This document shows positions 20,735-29,010 of a stretch of 64,000 nt of DNA, in pieces. Made by a program: the position numbers and the translations under genes. How positions within the stretch are numbered: the stretch's first letter is position 1; each line of letters opens with the position of its first letter. The notes under the pieces were generated by a model. It was not told where the DNA came from. It saw nothing but the letters and a program-made list of their open reading frames with translations, and did no database searches. The stretch spans positions 248,001-312,000 of the forward strand of contig NZ_CP046315.1 of assembly GCF_009730335.1 (NCBI RefSeq), written 5' to 3'. The DNA is from Schaalia odontolytica (GTDB taxonomy: Bacteria > Actinomycetota > Actinomycetes > Actinomycetales > Actinomycetaceae).

Positions 20735-22021
20735 ATGGCGGATGCAGCATCGAAGTCTGAGGGCCGTAAGGGCGCTCGCAGGCACACTGGTCTCGGCCGT
20801 GGTCTTGGCGCTCTCATTCCTCAGGCTAGCGAGCAGGCGCCGCACAACGCACCCTCCGCGCCCTCCCGTCCCCTGGACGTGTTCTTCCCCGAAGGTAGCT
20901 CAGGCGGTAAGCGTGGAGGCTCCGCTAAGGACCTTTTGCAGCCCAAGCGTGGCACTGCCTCGTCGAAGAAGAAGCGTCCGACGATGCCGTCCGTTGATGC
21001 GGCCGGTGGACGTCGCGGCGCGGGCTTTCGTAGTGGTCTTGGCAGCGGAATCAATGGCTCAGATTCCCGCCAGAAGGCGGCTCGTGTGCCCGCAGCAGGC
21101 TCTTCCGCGAACGAAGCAGAAAAGCGCGAAGAACAGAATGTTTCACGTGAAACATCCGTTGAGCACGAGCTTCTTCCGGTGCCCGGTGCATCCTTCGCTG
21201 AAATTGCGATCGATCAGATCGTTCCCAACACAAAGCAGCCTCGAGAGGTCTTTGATGAGGACGATCTCAAGGAACTGTCGGCCTCGATCAAGGAGGTCGG
21301 CGTTCTCCAGCCCGTCGTCGTTCGTAGTATCCCCGCGAAGGGTCGTTCTGAGAAGCTCACCGAGTTCCTCGCCGATAAGCCCGAAGCACGCTTCGAACTC
21401 ATCATGGGTGAGCGCCGCCTGCGCGCCTCCGAGCTCGCTGGCGAAACCACGATACCGGCAATTATCCGGGAGACCGAAGACGGAGATCTGCTCCGCGACG
21501 CGCTCCTGGAAAACCTCCACCGGGCCCAGCTCAACCCGTTGGAAGAAGCGAGCGCATATCAGCAGCTCATGGCGGATTTCGGTGCGACTCAGGAAGAGCT
21601 CGCCAAGCGAATCGCCCGCTCACGCCCGCAGATTGCGAACACCCTGCGCCTCCTCAAGCTCCCGCCGTCCGTCCAAAAGAAGGTCGCCGCTCAGGTCATC
21701 ACCGCCGGCCACGCCCGAGCGCTGCTGTCTCTGTCGACGCACGAAGAGATGGAGCGACTGGCTGAGCGTATCGTCGCCGAGGGTCTCTCCGTGCGTACTA
21801 CCGAAGAGATTGTTCGCCTCGGCAAGGCGAAAGCGACGCCGCGTCCTCGTGCCCGCCAGCAGCGTCCTCTGTCGCAGCTGGGGGAGAGCGTCGTATCGGC
21901 GCTGTCCGACGCGTACGATACGCGCGTGACCATCACCGAGGGACGTAAGAAGGGCCGGATCGTCATCGAATTCGCAGGATGCGAAGATCTCCAGCGGATT
22001 GCAGACCTTATCCTTCGCTGA
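20735..22021 (+). CDS. parB: Chromosome partitioning protein ParB
   Basis: A 428-aa CTPase clamp that loads at parS and spreads on DNA. It starts with a basic ParA-activating region ('GLGRGLGALIP'), then a long poorly ordered linker (residues 30-145) rich in S, K and G. The CTP-binding domain has 'IVPNTKQPR' and GERRLRA. The central helix-turn-helix is 'SRPQIANTLRLLKLP', followed by 'ITAGHARALLSL'. The C-terminal dimer domain ends 'LQRIADLILR'. ATG follows GAAGGAG. A parS site lies inside the coding sequence (21139-21154). Confidence 0.97.
   Translation: MADAASKSEGRKGARRHTGLGRGLGALIPQASEQAPHNAPSAPSRPLDVFFPEGSSGGKRGGSAKDLLQPKRGTASSKKKRPTMPSVDAAGGRRGAGFRSGLGSGINGSDSRQKAARVPAAGSSANEAEKREEQNVSRETSVEHELLPVPGASFAEIAIDQIVPNTKQPREVFDEDDLKELSASIKEVGVLQPVVVRSIPAKGRSEKLTEFLADKPEARFELIMGERRLRASELAGETTIPAIIRETEDGDLLRDALLENLHRAQLNPLEEASAYQQLMADFGATQEELAKRIARSRPQIANTLRLLKLPPSVQKKVAAQVITAGHARALLSLSTHEEMERLAERIVAEGLSVRTTEEIVRLGKAKATPRPRARQQRPLSQLGESVVSALSDAYDTRVTITEGRKKGRIVIEFAGCEDLQRIADLILR
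21139..21154. promoter_or_regulatory. parS site 3 (inside parB)
   Basis: A perfect parS palindrome within the linker-encoding part of parB, read there as 'NVSRET', where protein sequence constraints are weak. Confidence 0.97.
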
Positions 22022-22166
22022 TATAACTTCATAGTTTTTTCGCAGATCAAGCGCAGTATGTTTCCAACGCGACACTTCCTGAGCTAATCTTCGGATGAAT
22101 TAACGCTTAAACTACCTTTAAAGGGTCCGCCGTCGGGCCCTCGCAGTACCAGAAGGAGCGAAAGGC

Positions 22167-22796
22167 ATGAACGCCCAAGGCAGTTCGCGCACCGTGCTTT
22201 TCGATGTCGGTGGTGTGCTCGTCGATGCTCACCCGGATCCGCACGCTATCGCCGAGTTGTTCGGTGATGGTTCTCGTTGTCTCACGGCACTCGTTGATCA
22301 GGCGATGTGGACCCATCGTGGCGAGTATGACGCCGGGATGTCCGACCGTGAATTTTGGGACCGTATCGCTGGGGACTGCGGTCAACCCGAGCCTTCCAGT
22401 GCCCTTCTGAAAGAACTTGTCGCGCTCGATGTGTCGCGCATGGCGACGGTAGACGAAGAAACTCTCGATCTTGTACGCCGTCTGCGTCGACAGGCAGTAC
22501 GCCTCGGTATTTTGTCTAACGCACCGTATCCCATTGCGAAGGCAATTCGTCGCTCCGAGTGGGGAAGCCTCTTCGACTTCTTCGCTTTCTCGTGCGACTA
22601 CGGCGTCTGTAAGCCGTCACGCGGTATCTACCGCGACGTACTCGTGCGCCTTAACGTACCTCACGAGGACGTTGTTTTCATCGATGACCGTCGCGTGAAC
22701 GTCCGCGCGGCGGAGCTCCTCGGCGTTCAGGGCATCGTTTGGCAGGGCGTTGAGGACGCAGAAACGCGCCTGAAGGAGCTCGGAGTCCTTCGCTGA
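22167..22796 (+). CDS. HAD-superfamily hydrolase
   Basis: A 209-aa HAD hydrolase of subfamily IA. Motif I is 'LFDVGGVLVD', in which the second aspartate position is glycine, as in the epoxide-hydrolase-like and phosphatase subgroup. Motif II is 'GILSNAP', motif III the lysine in 'CDYGVCKPSRGIY', and motif IV 'VVFIDDRRVNV'. The cap domain lies between motifs I and II. The substrate is not predictable. ATG follows AAGGAG. It lies 145 nt after parB and may be transcribed with it. Confidence 0.9.
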   Translation: MNAQGSSRTVLFDVGGVLVDAHPDPHAIAELFGDGSRCLTALVDQAMWTHRGEYDAGMSDREFWDRIAGDCGQPEPSSALLKELVALDVSRMATVDEETLDLVRRLRRQAVRLGILSNAPYPIAKAIRRSEWGSLFDFFAFSCDYGVCKPSRGIYRDVLVRLNVPHEDVVFIDDRRVNVRAAELLGVQGIVWQGVEDAETRLKELGVLR

Positions 22797-22800
22797 TAGG

Positions 22801-22852
22801 CTCTGTGTCAGCGAAACTGACCTCAGCTCGGCATCGAAGAAACGACACAGAG
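22801..22852 (+). terminator. Hairpin after the HAD gene
   Basis: CTCTGTGTC (22801-22809) pairs with GACACAGAG (22844-22852), and an inner hairpin GTCAG-CGAAA-CTGAC lies within. It starts 4 nt after the stop codon. There is no clear U-tract. Confidence 0.5.
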
Positions 22853-22963
22853 GCGTACAGAGAACGAAATCTCACCTCGATTTGGTCTCTCTAGCACCGC
22901 GCGCACGACCAATCGCGCCAGACCGTCGTCCCGTCCGTCGAAGCGCGCATGAACGGCAGACAA

Positions 22964-22979
22964 TGTTTCACGTGAAGCA
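22964..22979. promoter_or_regulatory. parS site 4 (one mismatch)
   Basis: TGTTTCACGTGAAGCA differs from the palindrome at one base in the right arm. Likely a weaker ParB site. Confidence 0.85.
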
Positions 22980-23067
22980 ATGACGGATACATGTCTCGTT
23001 GTATCGTCGTGATTGGCATGGTGCTACTACTGTTTTCGATCGACTGCTACCCGTGCTATGCTGGCAC

Positions 23068-23180
23068 CTGTAGGGGTCAGAAGGCAGTCCACCCTATGTG
23101 CTTTGCACCGGACAGCCGAAGCGCCCTACAGTGAGGACATTAGGCAGCCCCATCGGGCAGCCAGGATGTCCTCACTTTTT
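23068..23180 (+). ncRNA. Candidate structured small RNA with intrinsic terminator
   Basis: A likely ~113-nt free-standing transcript. A -10-like TATGCT sits at 23057-23062. The first stem is CTGTAGGG / CCCTACAG (23068-23075 with 23124-23131). Inside it GGCAGTCC pairs with GGACAGCC, leaving an A-A mismatch, and is capped by GTGC-TTT-GCAC. A second hairpin pairs GTGAGGACAT with ATGTCCTCAC and contains GGCAGCCC / GGGCAGCC with the same A-A mismatch. T5 follows at 23176, so it is also a good intrinsic terminator. It lacks the conserved loop of SRP RNA and is too short for 6S, tmRNA or RNase P RNA. No gene on the same strand follows, so a cis-riboswitch role is unlikely. Confidence 0.6.
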
Positions 23181-23194
23181 ATTGCGCGTATTGA

Positions 23195-23238
23195 CCGATT
23201 GTGGGCGCCATAATCGGTCGGTGATAGAGCGTGTCCGT
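23195..23238. repeat. 44-bp direct repeat, left of IS element
   Basis: Matches 24607-24650 with a single mismatch (T/G at the 20th base). It begins CCGATTGTGGGCGCCATAA, the left part of an imperfect 23-bp palindrome. It lies just outside the left inverted repeat of the IS. Confidence 0.9.
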
Positions 23239-24608
23239 GGGCTATAGGCGCAAACGTGGTGCTTTAGGCGGCGTGTTGTGGGTCTAGTGGGCGCGTCCGG
23301 CCCAGCCTTTGCGTGGCCAGAGTCCTTCTTCTGGGGTGGGGGTTCCTTCCGGGATTCCGTGGCGTTTCTGATCGGTGTGGTTGGGGTGTTTTGGTGTGGG
23401 GATCCGGCGGGGTGTGGGGCGCCCGTCGTGTTCCCGTTGGGTCAGGACTTCGGTGGGGGTCGGGGGTTGTGGGGTGCGCAGGAGGAGAGCCCATTCGGCG
23501 ATGACGGCTTGGTGGTAGGCACTGGCACCGCGGTGAGCGTGGAGGAGTTCACGCACGACAGCGTTGATGGATTCGACGTGGTTGGTAGTGGCGCAGGCCG
23601 GCGGGTCGGCTGGTGTGCCGTCGGGGTTGGTCAGGTAGGTGAACAGCACTCCTTGGCGTGCCAGTCGTGCCAAGCGTCGGTAGGCGCGGCGCGTGCGTTC
23701 ATGCGTGTACCACCAGGTTTTACCGGTTTTTGACGCCCATGCAGGGTCTTGAGCGGCGAAGGTGCGCTGTGACATCCATTCTCGGAAGGTGTGCCCAAAG
23801 TCGTGGAGCATCGTCAACCACGCGCTGGCTTGGTCGACGCTGGTGATGCTCGTCAAGCGTCGTGACAAGGCCAGCAACGCCCGTGCGGGTTCGGTTCTGG
23901 GATGCATGGTTAGGTCGCGGATGATGTCACGATGAACGTGGACCAGGCAGCGTTGCACGCGCGTGGCGGGCCATAGGTGCGCGATAGCTGCCAAGGCGCC
24001 TGCAGCACCGTCGGTGGTGACCACATCGGCAGGAGCGAGGCGTTCAAGTAGGGCCGTGTAGGCCTGCGCGGATTCGTTGGCCGCCCACTGCCACTCCAGC
24101 ACATGCTCGCGGTCTCGGGCGATCAGCAGCACCCATCCGCCCGACAGGTGCATGCCGTCAATGAAGATCTGATCGTGGACCTGCCCGGTGACGGGCGGGT
24201 GAGGTACCGGCACCTGCCAGCACCAACAGGTACGACGCCGGAAAGCGCGCGCTGAGCCTTCCTGTTCGTCTTGGGTGTGCCGAGACGTTGCCCACGCGAT
24301 GAAGTCTGCCAGCTCATCGGCTTGTTCGTGTCGGCGCGCACGCCCTGATGGACATGTGGTTGACAGGGCGCACGAGGTGCATTTCCACCGTTGAGCGCCC
24401 GCCGCGGTGTGTCCATTCTTCTTCATCGGCACAGCGCACACCGGGCAACGCCGAGCACGATTCGATCGTGTTCTCACCCACTACACGATCACCCCAGAAA
24501 GTCAAGGAAGCTGCGCGATTAACCGCCCGAACCTAAATAACAGCGACTTTCGCCCGCAATCCCAACCTAAACCCGGAACTTAAGCACCACGTTCGTGACC
24601 TATAGTCC
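23239..24608 (-). mobile_element. IS256-type (IS1249-like) insertion sequence
   Basis: A complete-looking element of about 1.37 kb with one transposase gene on the minus strand. The ends are imperfect inverted repeats of about 30 bp: the left starts GGGCTATAGGCGC and includes AACGTGGTGCTT; the right, reverse complemented, starts GGACTATAGGTCA and includes AACGTGGTGCTT. It lies between 44-bp direct repeats far too long to be a normal target duplication of this family. Confidence 0.8.
23284..24477 (-). CDS. IS256-family (IS1249-type) transposase
   Basis: A 397-aa DDE transposase. The N-terminus has a zinc-ribbon pattern (C-P-x-C ... C-x-x-C within the first 40 residues). Catalytic aspartates are likely in 'FIDGMHLSGGW' and 'VTTDGAAGALAAI', followed by 'RVQRCLVHVHRDI', the C-x-x-H signature of this group. 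The 'TTNHVESINAVVRELLH' segment carries the glutamate. The C-terminal ~70 residues are rich in P, T and R. The start is GTG at 24477. There are no internal stops, so the element may still be active. Confidence 0.9.
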   Translation of the reverse strand: MRTRSNRARRCPVCAVPMKKNGHTAAGAQRWKCTSCALSTTCPSGRARRHEQADELADFIAWATSRHTQDEQEGSARAFRRRTCWCWQVPVPHPPVTGQVHDQIFIDGMHLSGGWVLLIARDREHVLEWQWAANESAQAYTALLERLAPADVVTTDGAAGALAAIAHLWPATRVQRCLVHVHRDIIRDLTMHPRTEPARALLALSRRLTSITSVDQASAWLTMLHDFGHTFREWMSQRTFAAQDPAWASKTGKTWWYTHERTRRAYRRLARLARQGVLFTYLTNPDGTPADPPACATTNHVESINAVVRELLHAHRGASAYHQAVIAEWALLLRTPQPPTPTEVLTQREHDGRPTPRRIPTPKHPNHTDQKRHGIPEGTPTPEEGLWPRKGWAGRAH

Positions 24609-24650
24609 GATTGTGGGCGCCATAAGCGGTCGGTGATAGAGCGTGTCCGT
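24607..24650. repeat. 44-bp direct repeat, right of IS element
   Basis: Second copy of the repeat at 23195-23238, one mismatch. Its first two bases overlap the tip of the right inverted repeat of the IS. Confidence 0.9.
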
Positions 24651-24677
24651 CGTTGCATAGTGCGATGGACTGGCGAT

Positions 24678-24693
24678 TGTTTCACGTGAAACA
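24678..24693. promoter_or_regulatory. parS site 5
   Basis: Perfect 16-bp parS palindrome immediately beside the terminator of the ligase gene. Confidence 0.97.
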
Positions 24694-24694
24694 T

Positions 24695-24727
24695 GTGGGC
24701 CCGGGAGGACGATTCTCCCGGGCCCAC
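24695..24727 (-). terminator. Terminator of the D-Ala-D-Ala ligase-like gene
   Basis: A 13-bp perfect stem (GTGGGCCCGGGAG / CTCCCGGGCCCAC) with a 7-nt loop, about 20 nt after the minus-strand gene. A parS site directly follows in place of a U-tract. Confidence 0.8.
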
Positions 24728-24745
24728 AGCGCGTTGAATGAGCGA

Positions 24746-25774
24746 TCACTCCTTGATCGCCTCGGCGTCCTCGGCGATAATGGCGCCGGCGCCTTGCTCG
24801 TCGAAGGCGTTGGCGACGCTGTGGACGTCGCGGCCTCCGGCCACGAAGTCCACAATGTCAGCGCACAGCTGCGCGAAAGACGAGTCCTCAAGCGCGTCAG
24901 CGGCCTGGGGGAGCAGCGAGGTGTCCGTCATGCCAGGCGCGACGTTCGCGTCGATGAACCAGCAGGTGCCCTCGTCGTCGACCACGAAGTCCATGCGGGA
25001 CAGGTCGCGCAGACCCAGCGTCGTATGGGCCTCGACGGCCGCGGCCTGCAGGTCTGCGAGAAGCTCGTCGGAGAGACGAGCGGGAACGAAGTACTCCGTT
25101 TCGTCGGTCGTGTAGCGGGCATCGTAGTCGTAGCGGCCACGATCCGTCGACACCTCGACCGGGGGCAGGGCCACGGGACCGTCCCACAGATCGACGACGG
25201 AAACAGCCACGTCGCGGCCGTCAATGCGCTGCTCGACCATCAGGCGCTGGCCGTAAGCGAAGGCATCAACCATCGCGCGACGCAGGGCCTTGGCGTCCTG
25301 TGCAGTTGAAATACCGAGAGCAGAGCCGCCGTCAGTCGGCTTAATGACGACGGGGAAGGATACCGAGCCCTCGAGTGCAGACAACACGTGAGAAGCACCC
25401 AGCTGGCGGAAAATCGCCTGCGGAAGCGTCACCCAGCCGGGCGTCGCGAGGCCCGCAGAACCTAGCAGAGCCTTTGCCGTAGGCTTGTTCGAGGCAAGCA
25501 TCGCCTGCACCGACGATGAACCCACGAAGGGGATTCCGAGTGACTCGAGGAAGGACTGCAGGGATCCGTCCTCGCCAATCGAACCGTGTACCAGCGGCCA
25601 CACAACGTCGGGGGAGAAGGACGAGATGGCGTCCGCGAGAGAGGCGTCGACGTCGGAAATACGCACGTCGTAACCGAACTGCGTCAGGATGTTCGCGACG
25701 CGACGACCCGAACGAACTGACACGTCACGCTCGTGCGTCAGACCGCCGGCAATGATCAGAACTTTGGTAGCCAT
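24746..25774 (-). CDS. D-alanine--D-alanine ligase family ATP-grasp enzyme
   Basis: A 342-aa ATP-grasp ligase of the Ddl family, which joins two D-alanines for peptidoglycan. The N-terminal 'GGLTHERDVSVRSG' matches the substrate-binding GG.S.E..VS motif. 'PLVHGSIGEDGSLQ' and the ATP-grasp 'FPVVIKPTDGGSALGIS' follow. Metal and ATP ligands are in 'FIDANVAPGMTDTSLLP', where D replaces the glutamate of the usual E-V-N-T. That change and the acidic C-terminal tail ('AIIAEDAEAIKE') mean the dipeptide ligase role is probable but not certain. The aminotransferase gene lies 23 nt upstream on the same strand. Confidence 0.87.
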   Translation of the reverse strand: MATKVLIIAGGLTHERDVSVRSGRRVANILTQFGYDVRISDVDASLADAISSFSPDVVWPLVHGSIGEDGSLQSFLESLGIPFVGSSSVQAMLASNKPTAKALLGSAGLATPGWVTLPQAIFRQLGASHVLSALEGSVSFPVVIKPTDGGSALGISTAQDAKALRRAMVDAFAYGQRLMVEQRIDGRDVAVSVVDLWDGPVALPPVEVSTDRGRYDYDARYTTDETEYFVPARLSDELLADLQAAAVEAHTTLGLRDLSRMDFVVDDEGTCWFIDANVAPGMTDTSLLPQAADALEDSSFAQLCADIVDFVAGGRDVHSVANAFDEQGAGAIIAEDAEAIKE

Positions 25775-25797
25775 GGGGGTATCTCCTCAGGTATCTC

Positions 25798-27126
25798 TTA
25801 GCGATCGGACCCGGCCCCGGCCTCGTCGCCCGAAGCCGTACCGAACATGTCAACGATTTCCTTCTCCGTGTTGACGACCGTCGAGAGGCGGCGAACGCCC
25901 TCGCGGATGTCCTCGGGAGTGGGGTAGCAGAACGACAGGCGCAGGTGGTTGGAGCCCGAACCGTCGTAGAAGAACGCCGTGCCCGACACGTATGCGACCT
26001 GGGCGCGCACGGCGCGTGGCAGCATGGCCTTCGCGTCGAGGCCCTCGGGCAGCGTGACCCACGTGTAGAAGCCGCCGTCCGGCACGGTCCACGTGCACGA
26101 AGGCATGTACTCCTCGAGCGAGGTGAGCATCGCGCGGCAGCGCTCCGCGTACATCGAGCGGAAGGACTTGACCTGGCCGTACCAGTCGTAGTTACCCAGG
26201 TAGTCGGCGATCGCCATCTGGCCCACCATCGACGGGCACAGGATTGCGGATTCGAGGGCCAGGACCAGCTTCGCGCGGATCGCGTGCGGTGCGTACGCCC
26301 AGCCGATGCGGAAGCCGGGCGCAAACATCTTTGAGAAGGAACCCAGGTAGACGACGCCCTCGGGGCTGTACGAGGCGATGGCCGGGAGCGGATCGTTGTG
26401 GAAGCCGAGCAGGCCGTAGGGGTTGTCCTCGACGATCAGGACGTGCTCGCGTAGGCAGATCTCGGCGATGATCGGGCGACGCTCGGCGGAGAGCGTCACG
26501 CCGGCGGGGTTGTGGTAGTTCGGGATGATGTAGATGAACTTGATCGTGCGGCCCGAGGCGCGCACGTCGCGGATCGTCTCCACCAGGGCCTCGGGGATGA
26601 TGCCGTGCTCGTCCATGGCAACGTGCACGACGTCGGCCTGGCGCGCGCGAAATACGCCGAGCGCGCCCACGTAGGAGGGTGCCTCGGCGAGGATGACGTC
26701 GCCCGGGTTCACGAAGAGCTCCGTGACGAGGTCGAGGGCCTGCTGGCTACCCGTCGTGACCACGACGTCGTCCGGGTCGGCGCCGACGATGCCGTCGTAA
26801 CCCATGACCTCGGTGATGCGTTCGCGCAGCACCTCCCAGCCCTGGCCGCTGCCGTACTGCATGGCCTGCGCGCCGTGGTTGCGGATCAGCTTCTCCGCGG
26901 ACGCCGCGAGCTTATCGAGGGGCAGGTCCTTGAGGTTCGGCATGCCACCGGCGAGGGAGACGACCTCGGGGCGCGACACGACCGAGAAGAGAGCTCGAAT
27001 CTCGGATGCGCGCAGGTTGTGTGCGCGGTCCGCGTAGACGTCGTACCAGGGGTCGAGGCGGTTTCCCTGCGCGGGCGTGCGCCCGGATGAGGCCGGGGTG
27101 CCGCCGTTGGTCGAAGGCTGAGTCAA
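25798..27126 (-). CDS. PLP-dependent aminotransferase, class I/II (LysN/2-aminoadipate-type)
   Basis: A 442-aa fold-type I aminotransferase. The PLP lysine is in 'YLGSFSKMFAPGFRIGW' (about residue 270). 'TTGSQQALDLV', 'IYIIPNYHNPAGVT' and 'IVEDNPYG' are the cofactor-binding stretches, and 'NHLRLSFCYP' holds the carboxylate-binding arginine. This pattern is that of stand-alone MocR-like aminotransferases acting on 2-aminoadipate, aromatic or branched substrates; the exact substrate is open. There is no DNA-binding domain. It is the first gene of a two-gene unit with the ligase. Confidence 0.9.
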   Translation of the reverse strand: MTQPSTNGGTPASSGRTPAQGNRLDPWYDVYADRAHNLRASEIRALFSVVSRPEVVSLAGGMPNLKDLPLDKLAASAEKLIRNHGAQAMQYGSGQGWEVLRERITEVMGYDGIVGADPDDVVVTTGSQQALDLVTELFVNPGDVILAEAPSYVGALGVFRARQADVVHVAMDEHGIIPEALVETIRDVRASGRTIKFIYIIPNYHNPAGVTLSAERRPIIAEICLREHVLIVEDNPYGLLGFHNDPLPAIASYSPEGVVYLGSFSKMFAPGFRIGWAYAPHAIRAKLVLALESAILCPSMVGQMAIADYLGNYDWYGQVKSFRSMYAERCRAMLTSLEEYMPSCTWTVPDGGFYTWVTLPEGLDAKAMLPRAVRAQVAYVSGTAFFYDGSGSNHLRLSFCYPTPEDIREGVRRLSTVVNTEKEIVDMFGTASGDEAGAGSDR

Positions 27127-27223
27127 GGCATGCCATCCTTTGCATGAAGTTACATAGAACCGTATAGGTCAAGTGTGCCACTTTCCTGGCCATACGGGGT
27201 AACGGGGCCGGTGGTTGGGCAGA

Positions 27224-27239
27224 TGTTTCACGTGAAACA
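27224..27239. promoter_or_regulatory. parS site 6
   Basis: Perfect parS palindrome about 100 nt upstream of the aminotransferase start. Confidence 0.97.
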
Positions 27240-27321
27240 TTGATTGTGGTGGCGCTCATGTTCCGGGCGCCGGAGGCCCCGGCCGCTGTGTCGGCCGGGC
27301 TGCTCTGTGTGCTCGTGGGCG

Positions 27322-27402
27322 GCGGCCCGACCGCGAGCCGTCCGCGCCGCGAGCTTTGCTCGGCGCGTCGTCACGAAGCCCGGCCAGGCCCCGCCACCGC
27401 CC
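27322..27402 (+). repeat. Dispersed GC-rich palindromic repeat, copy 2
   Basis: An 81-bp copy of the element at 3752-3834, in the opposite orientation. The last 29 bp, starting CGAAGCCCGGCCAGGCCCCG (27374), are identical to 36074-36102. The core GCGAGCTTTGCTCGG forms a hairpin. Confidence 0.8.
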
Positions 27403-27720
27403 ACCGGCACCGCGGCCAGGCCGCGCGTGTAGGGCTGCCGTTTCCTCCGGGTACTCAGGCCCCGAACAGTGGTGAGACGATAGCTCTTCTTGACTCCGCG
27501 TCCGTCCAGGGATACGAGGTATTGAATCAGAGCCCGAATCCGTCGATAGGGGTCAGAGTTCCGAATGGTGACGTCAACCGTGTTATCCCTTCACACCGCA
27601 GGCAAAATGATGATATATGCCGTGCAAAGTGCTAAGATTTCAGTAGCAAAGCCAGCCGTTGACCCTCCGCTGATATGGAGAAGCCGATGACTGGCTTTTT
27701 ATCTATTGAGGAGCGGCAAC

Positions 27721-27924
27721 GTGGCCAGTTTTTTGGAGCGTGCAGATGAGCTTGTTTCCAACTGCGTACGCCGCCTCAACAAGGGGAGTGCTGAAGAGGC
27801 AAGCCTCTACTGGATCTTCTACTACGACTACCCGCCATCAACGAAAGTGGCTTTCAACCCCATCACAGGGCACCAGTTGAACCTCGCGCAAAGCGACCAG
27901 CATCGATATGACTGCGTACTTTGA
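27721..27924 (+). CDS. Small hypothetical protein (doubtful)
   Basis: A 67-aa frame starting GTG behind GAGGAG. It encodes an N-terminal helix ('SFLERADELVSNCVRRLNKG') and an aromatic stretch ('YWIFYYDYPPSTK'). The composition is plausible for a protein, but there is no recognised family. It could be a gene remnant in a recombined region. Confidence 0.35.
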   Translation: MASFLERADELVSNCVRRLNKGSAEEASLYWIFYYDYPPSTKVAFNPITGHQLNLAQSDQHRYDCVL

Positions 27925-28017
27925 AGCATTGGTGAAGAAACAGAAGGTAGCCCCGCGAAGGGGAGAAGAGCTCCGAAGTCTTGGGACATTGGAATCATGC
28001 TGTGCACGACGATTCGA

Positions 28018-28023
28018 TAGAGT
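28018..28023 (+). promoter_or_regulatory. -10 element of a likely leaderless transcript
   Basis: TAGAGT, with 6 nt to the ATG at 28030. No ribosome-binding site precedes that ATG, so transcription probably starts at or next to the start codon. Confidence 0.5.
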
Positions 28024-28029
28024 GTGCGC

Positions 28030-29010
28030 ATGACACGCGATGCTGATGCCGACGCCATTCAATTTGATCCCGATAACTTCTGGGCCGATCAGCCCGCTCT
28101 TCCCAAACAGGCCGAGTCAATCGATTGGGAAACGGAAGAGGTGCGGGAGGCGCGCGTCAAGGATCGCCTCGGACGGGAGATCAAGGTCCTTGTCTTGGTA
28201 AAGACCATGCCTCAGCTCTCCGCCCAGTACAACGACACCGTGTGCGTCGCAGGCCTTGCGCTGGATCCCTTGCGTTGGGTGCGCCTCTACCCTGTGCCCT
28301 TTAGGTACTTGGCTGTGGAGAACCAGTTTACGAAGTACGCGCTCATCAAAGTGAAGGTGCGCCTCTCAGACGGCGATCCCCGTTTCGAAAGCCTCAAGAT
28401 CGACGCGACCTCGATACGCGTTGAAGATGAGCTCGACAGTAGGGATGGCTGGAAGCTCCGCGCTCGGTATGTGGAACCGGTTGGAGAAGTGTCCTTGTGT
28501 CAGCTGCGTCGCAATATCGACGATGATGACAATGGTCCTTCCCTGGGCCTCGTGCGCCCTCAGTGCGGAAGCGTGAAACTGCAACTGGAAACAACTCCAC
28601 CCGAAACGGACAAACAAGCGATGAAGCGTCAAAGGATCCTCATACGCCAGGAACTGGACCTGGGTGGTGCTTTTGTGGACCAAGGACTCATCAAACTTGC
28701 CGAACCTCCGCGCCTGTCAGGGTGGTTCTGCTTTACGTGTGAGGGCGAACCCGAGTGCACTGGCCATAGGCTTGGTTTCATAGACTGGGAGTTCGCTGCT
28801 CTTCAGTACAATAAGAAATCTCTCGATATCGAGGGGCTCAAGAACCTGTTAGTCGCTAAGTTCGAGACCAATCCCACCGCGCAGGGTAAGGATCTCCGGT
28901 TCTTCGTCGGCAACCTCCACGACAAGGTTAAGCGCAATGCCTTCCAGATCCTTGGCCTCTACTACCCCTCCACGAGGGCTGTCTTAGCCGAACGCAACTG
29001 TCTGTTCTGA
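28030..29010 (+). CDS. Uncharacterised protein, partner of DUF488 gene
   Basis: A 326-aa soluble protein of unknown function. It has a beta-rich N-terminal part ('LVLVKTMPQLSAQYNDTVCV' then 'LDPLRWVRLYPVPFRYL'), an OB-fold-like middle and a C-terminal 'FTCEGEPECTGHRLGFIDWEF', where C-x5-C-x-G-H suggests a metal site. The 3' end overlaps a convergent DUF488 gene by 49 bp. The two probably work together, since such overlap is rarely tolerated between unrelated genes; this is inference. A GTG two codons upstream is an alternative start. A nucleic-acid-related role is possible but not shown. Confidence 0.75.
   Translation: MTRDADADAIQFDPDNFWADQPALPKQAESIDWETEEVREARVKDRLGREIKVLVLVKTMPQLSAQYNDTVCVAGLALDPLRWVRLYPVPFRYLAVENQFTKYALIKVKVRLSDGDPRFESLKIDATSIRVEDELDSRDGWKLRARYVEPVGEVSLCQLRRNIDDDDNGPSLGLVRPQCGSVKLQLETTPPETDKQAMKRQRILIRQELDLGGAFVDQGLIKLAEPPRLSGWFCFTCEGEPECTGHRLGFIDWEFAALQYNKKSLDIEGLKNLLVAKFETNPTAQGKDLRFFVGNLHDKVKRNAFQILGLYYPSTRAVLAERNCLF

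Larger units (their letters stand above)
27127..27720. other. Intergenic region with parS and dispersed repeat
   Basis: About 590 bp holding parS site 6 and dispersed repeat copy 2. A 20-codon frame starts at 27687, but no convincing gene is present. Confidence 0.6.

Noticed and set aside
23068-23180. SRP (4.5S) RNA or a T-box/riboswitch
   Set aside because: The conserved SRP loop and the T-box and common riboswitch core motifs are absent, and no same-strand gene follows.
23195-24650. 44-bp repeats as the target-site duplication of the IS
   Set aside because: IS256-type elements make duplications of about 8-9 bp; 44 bp with one mismatch is too long.
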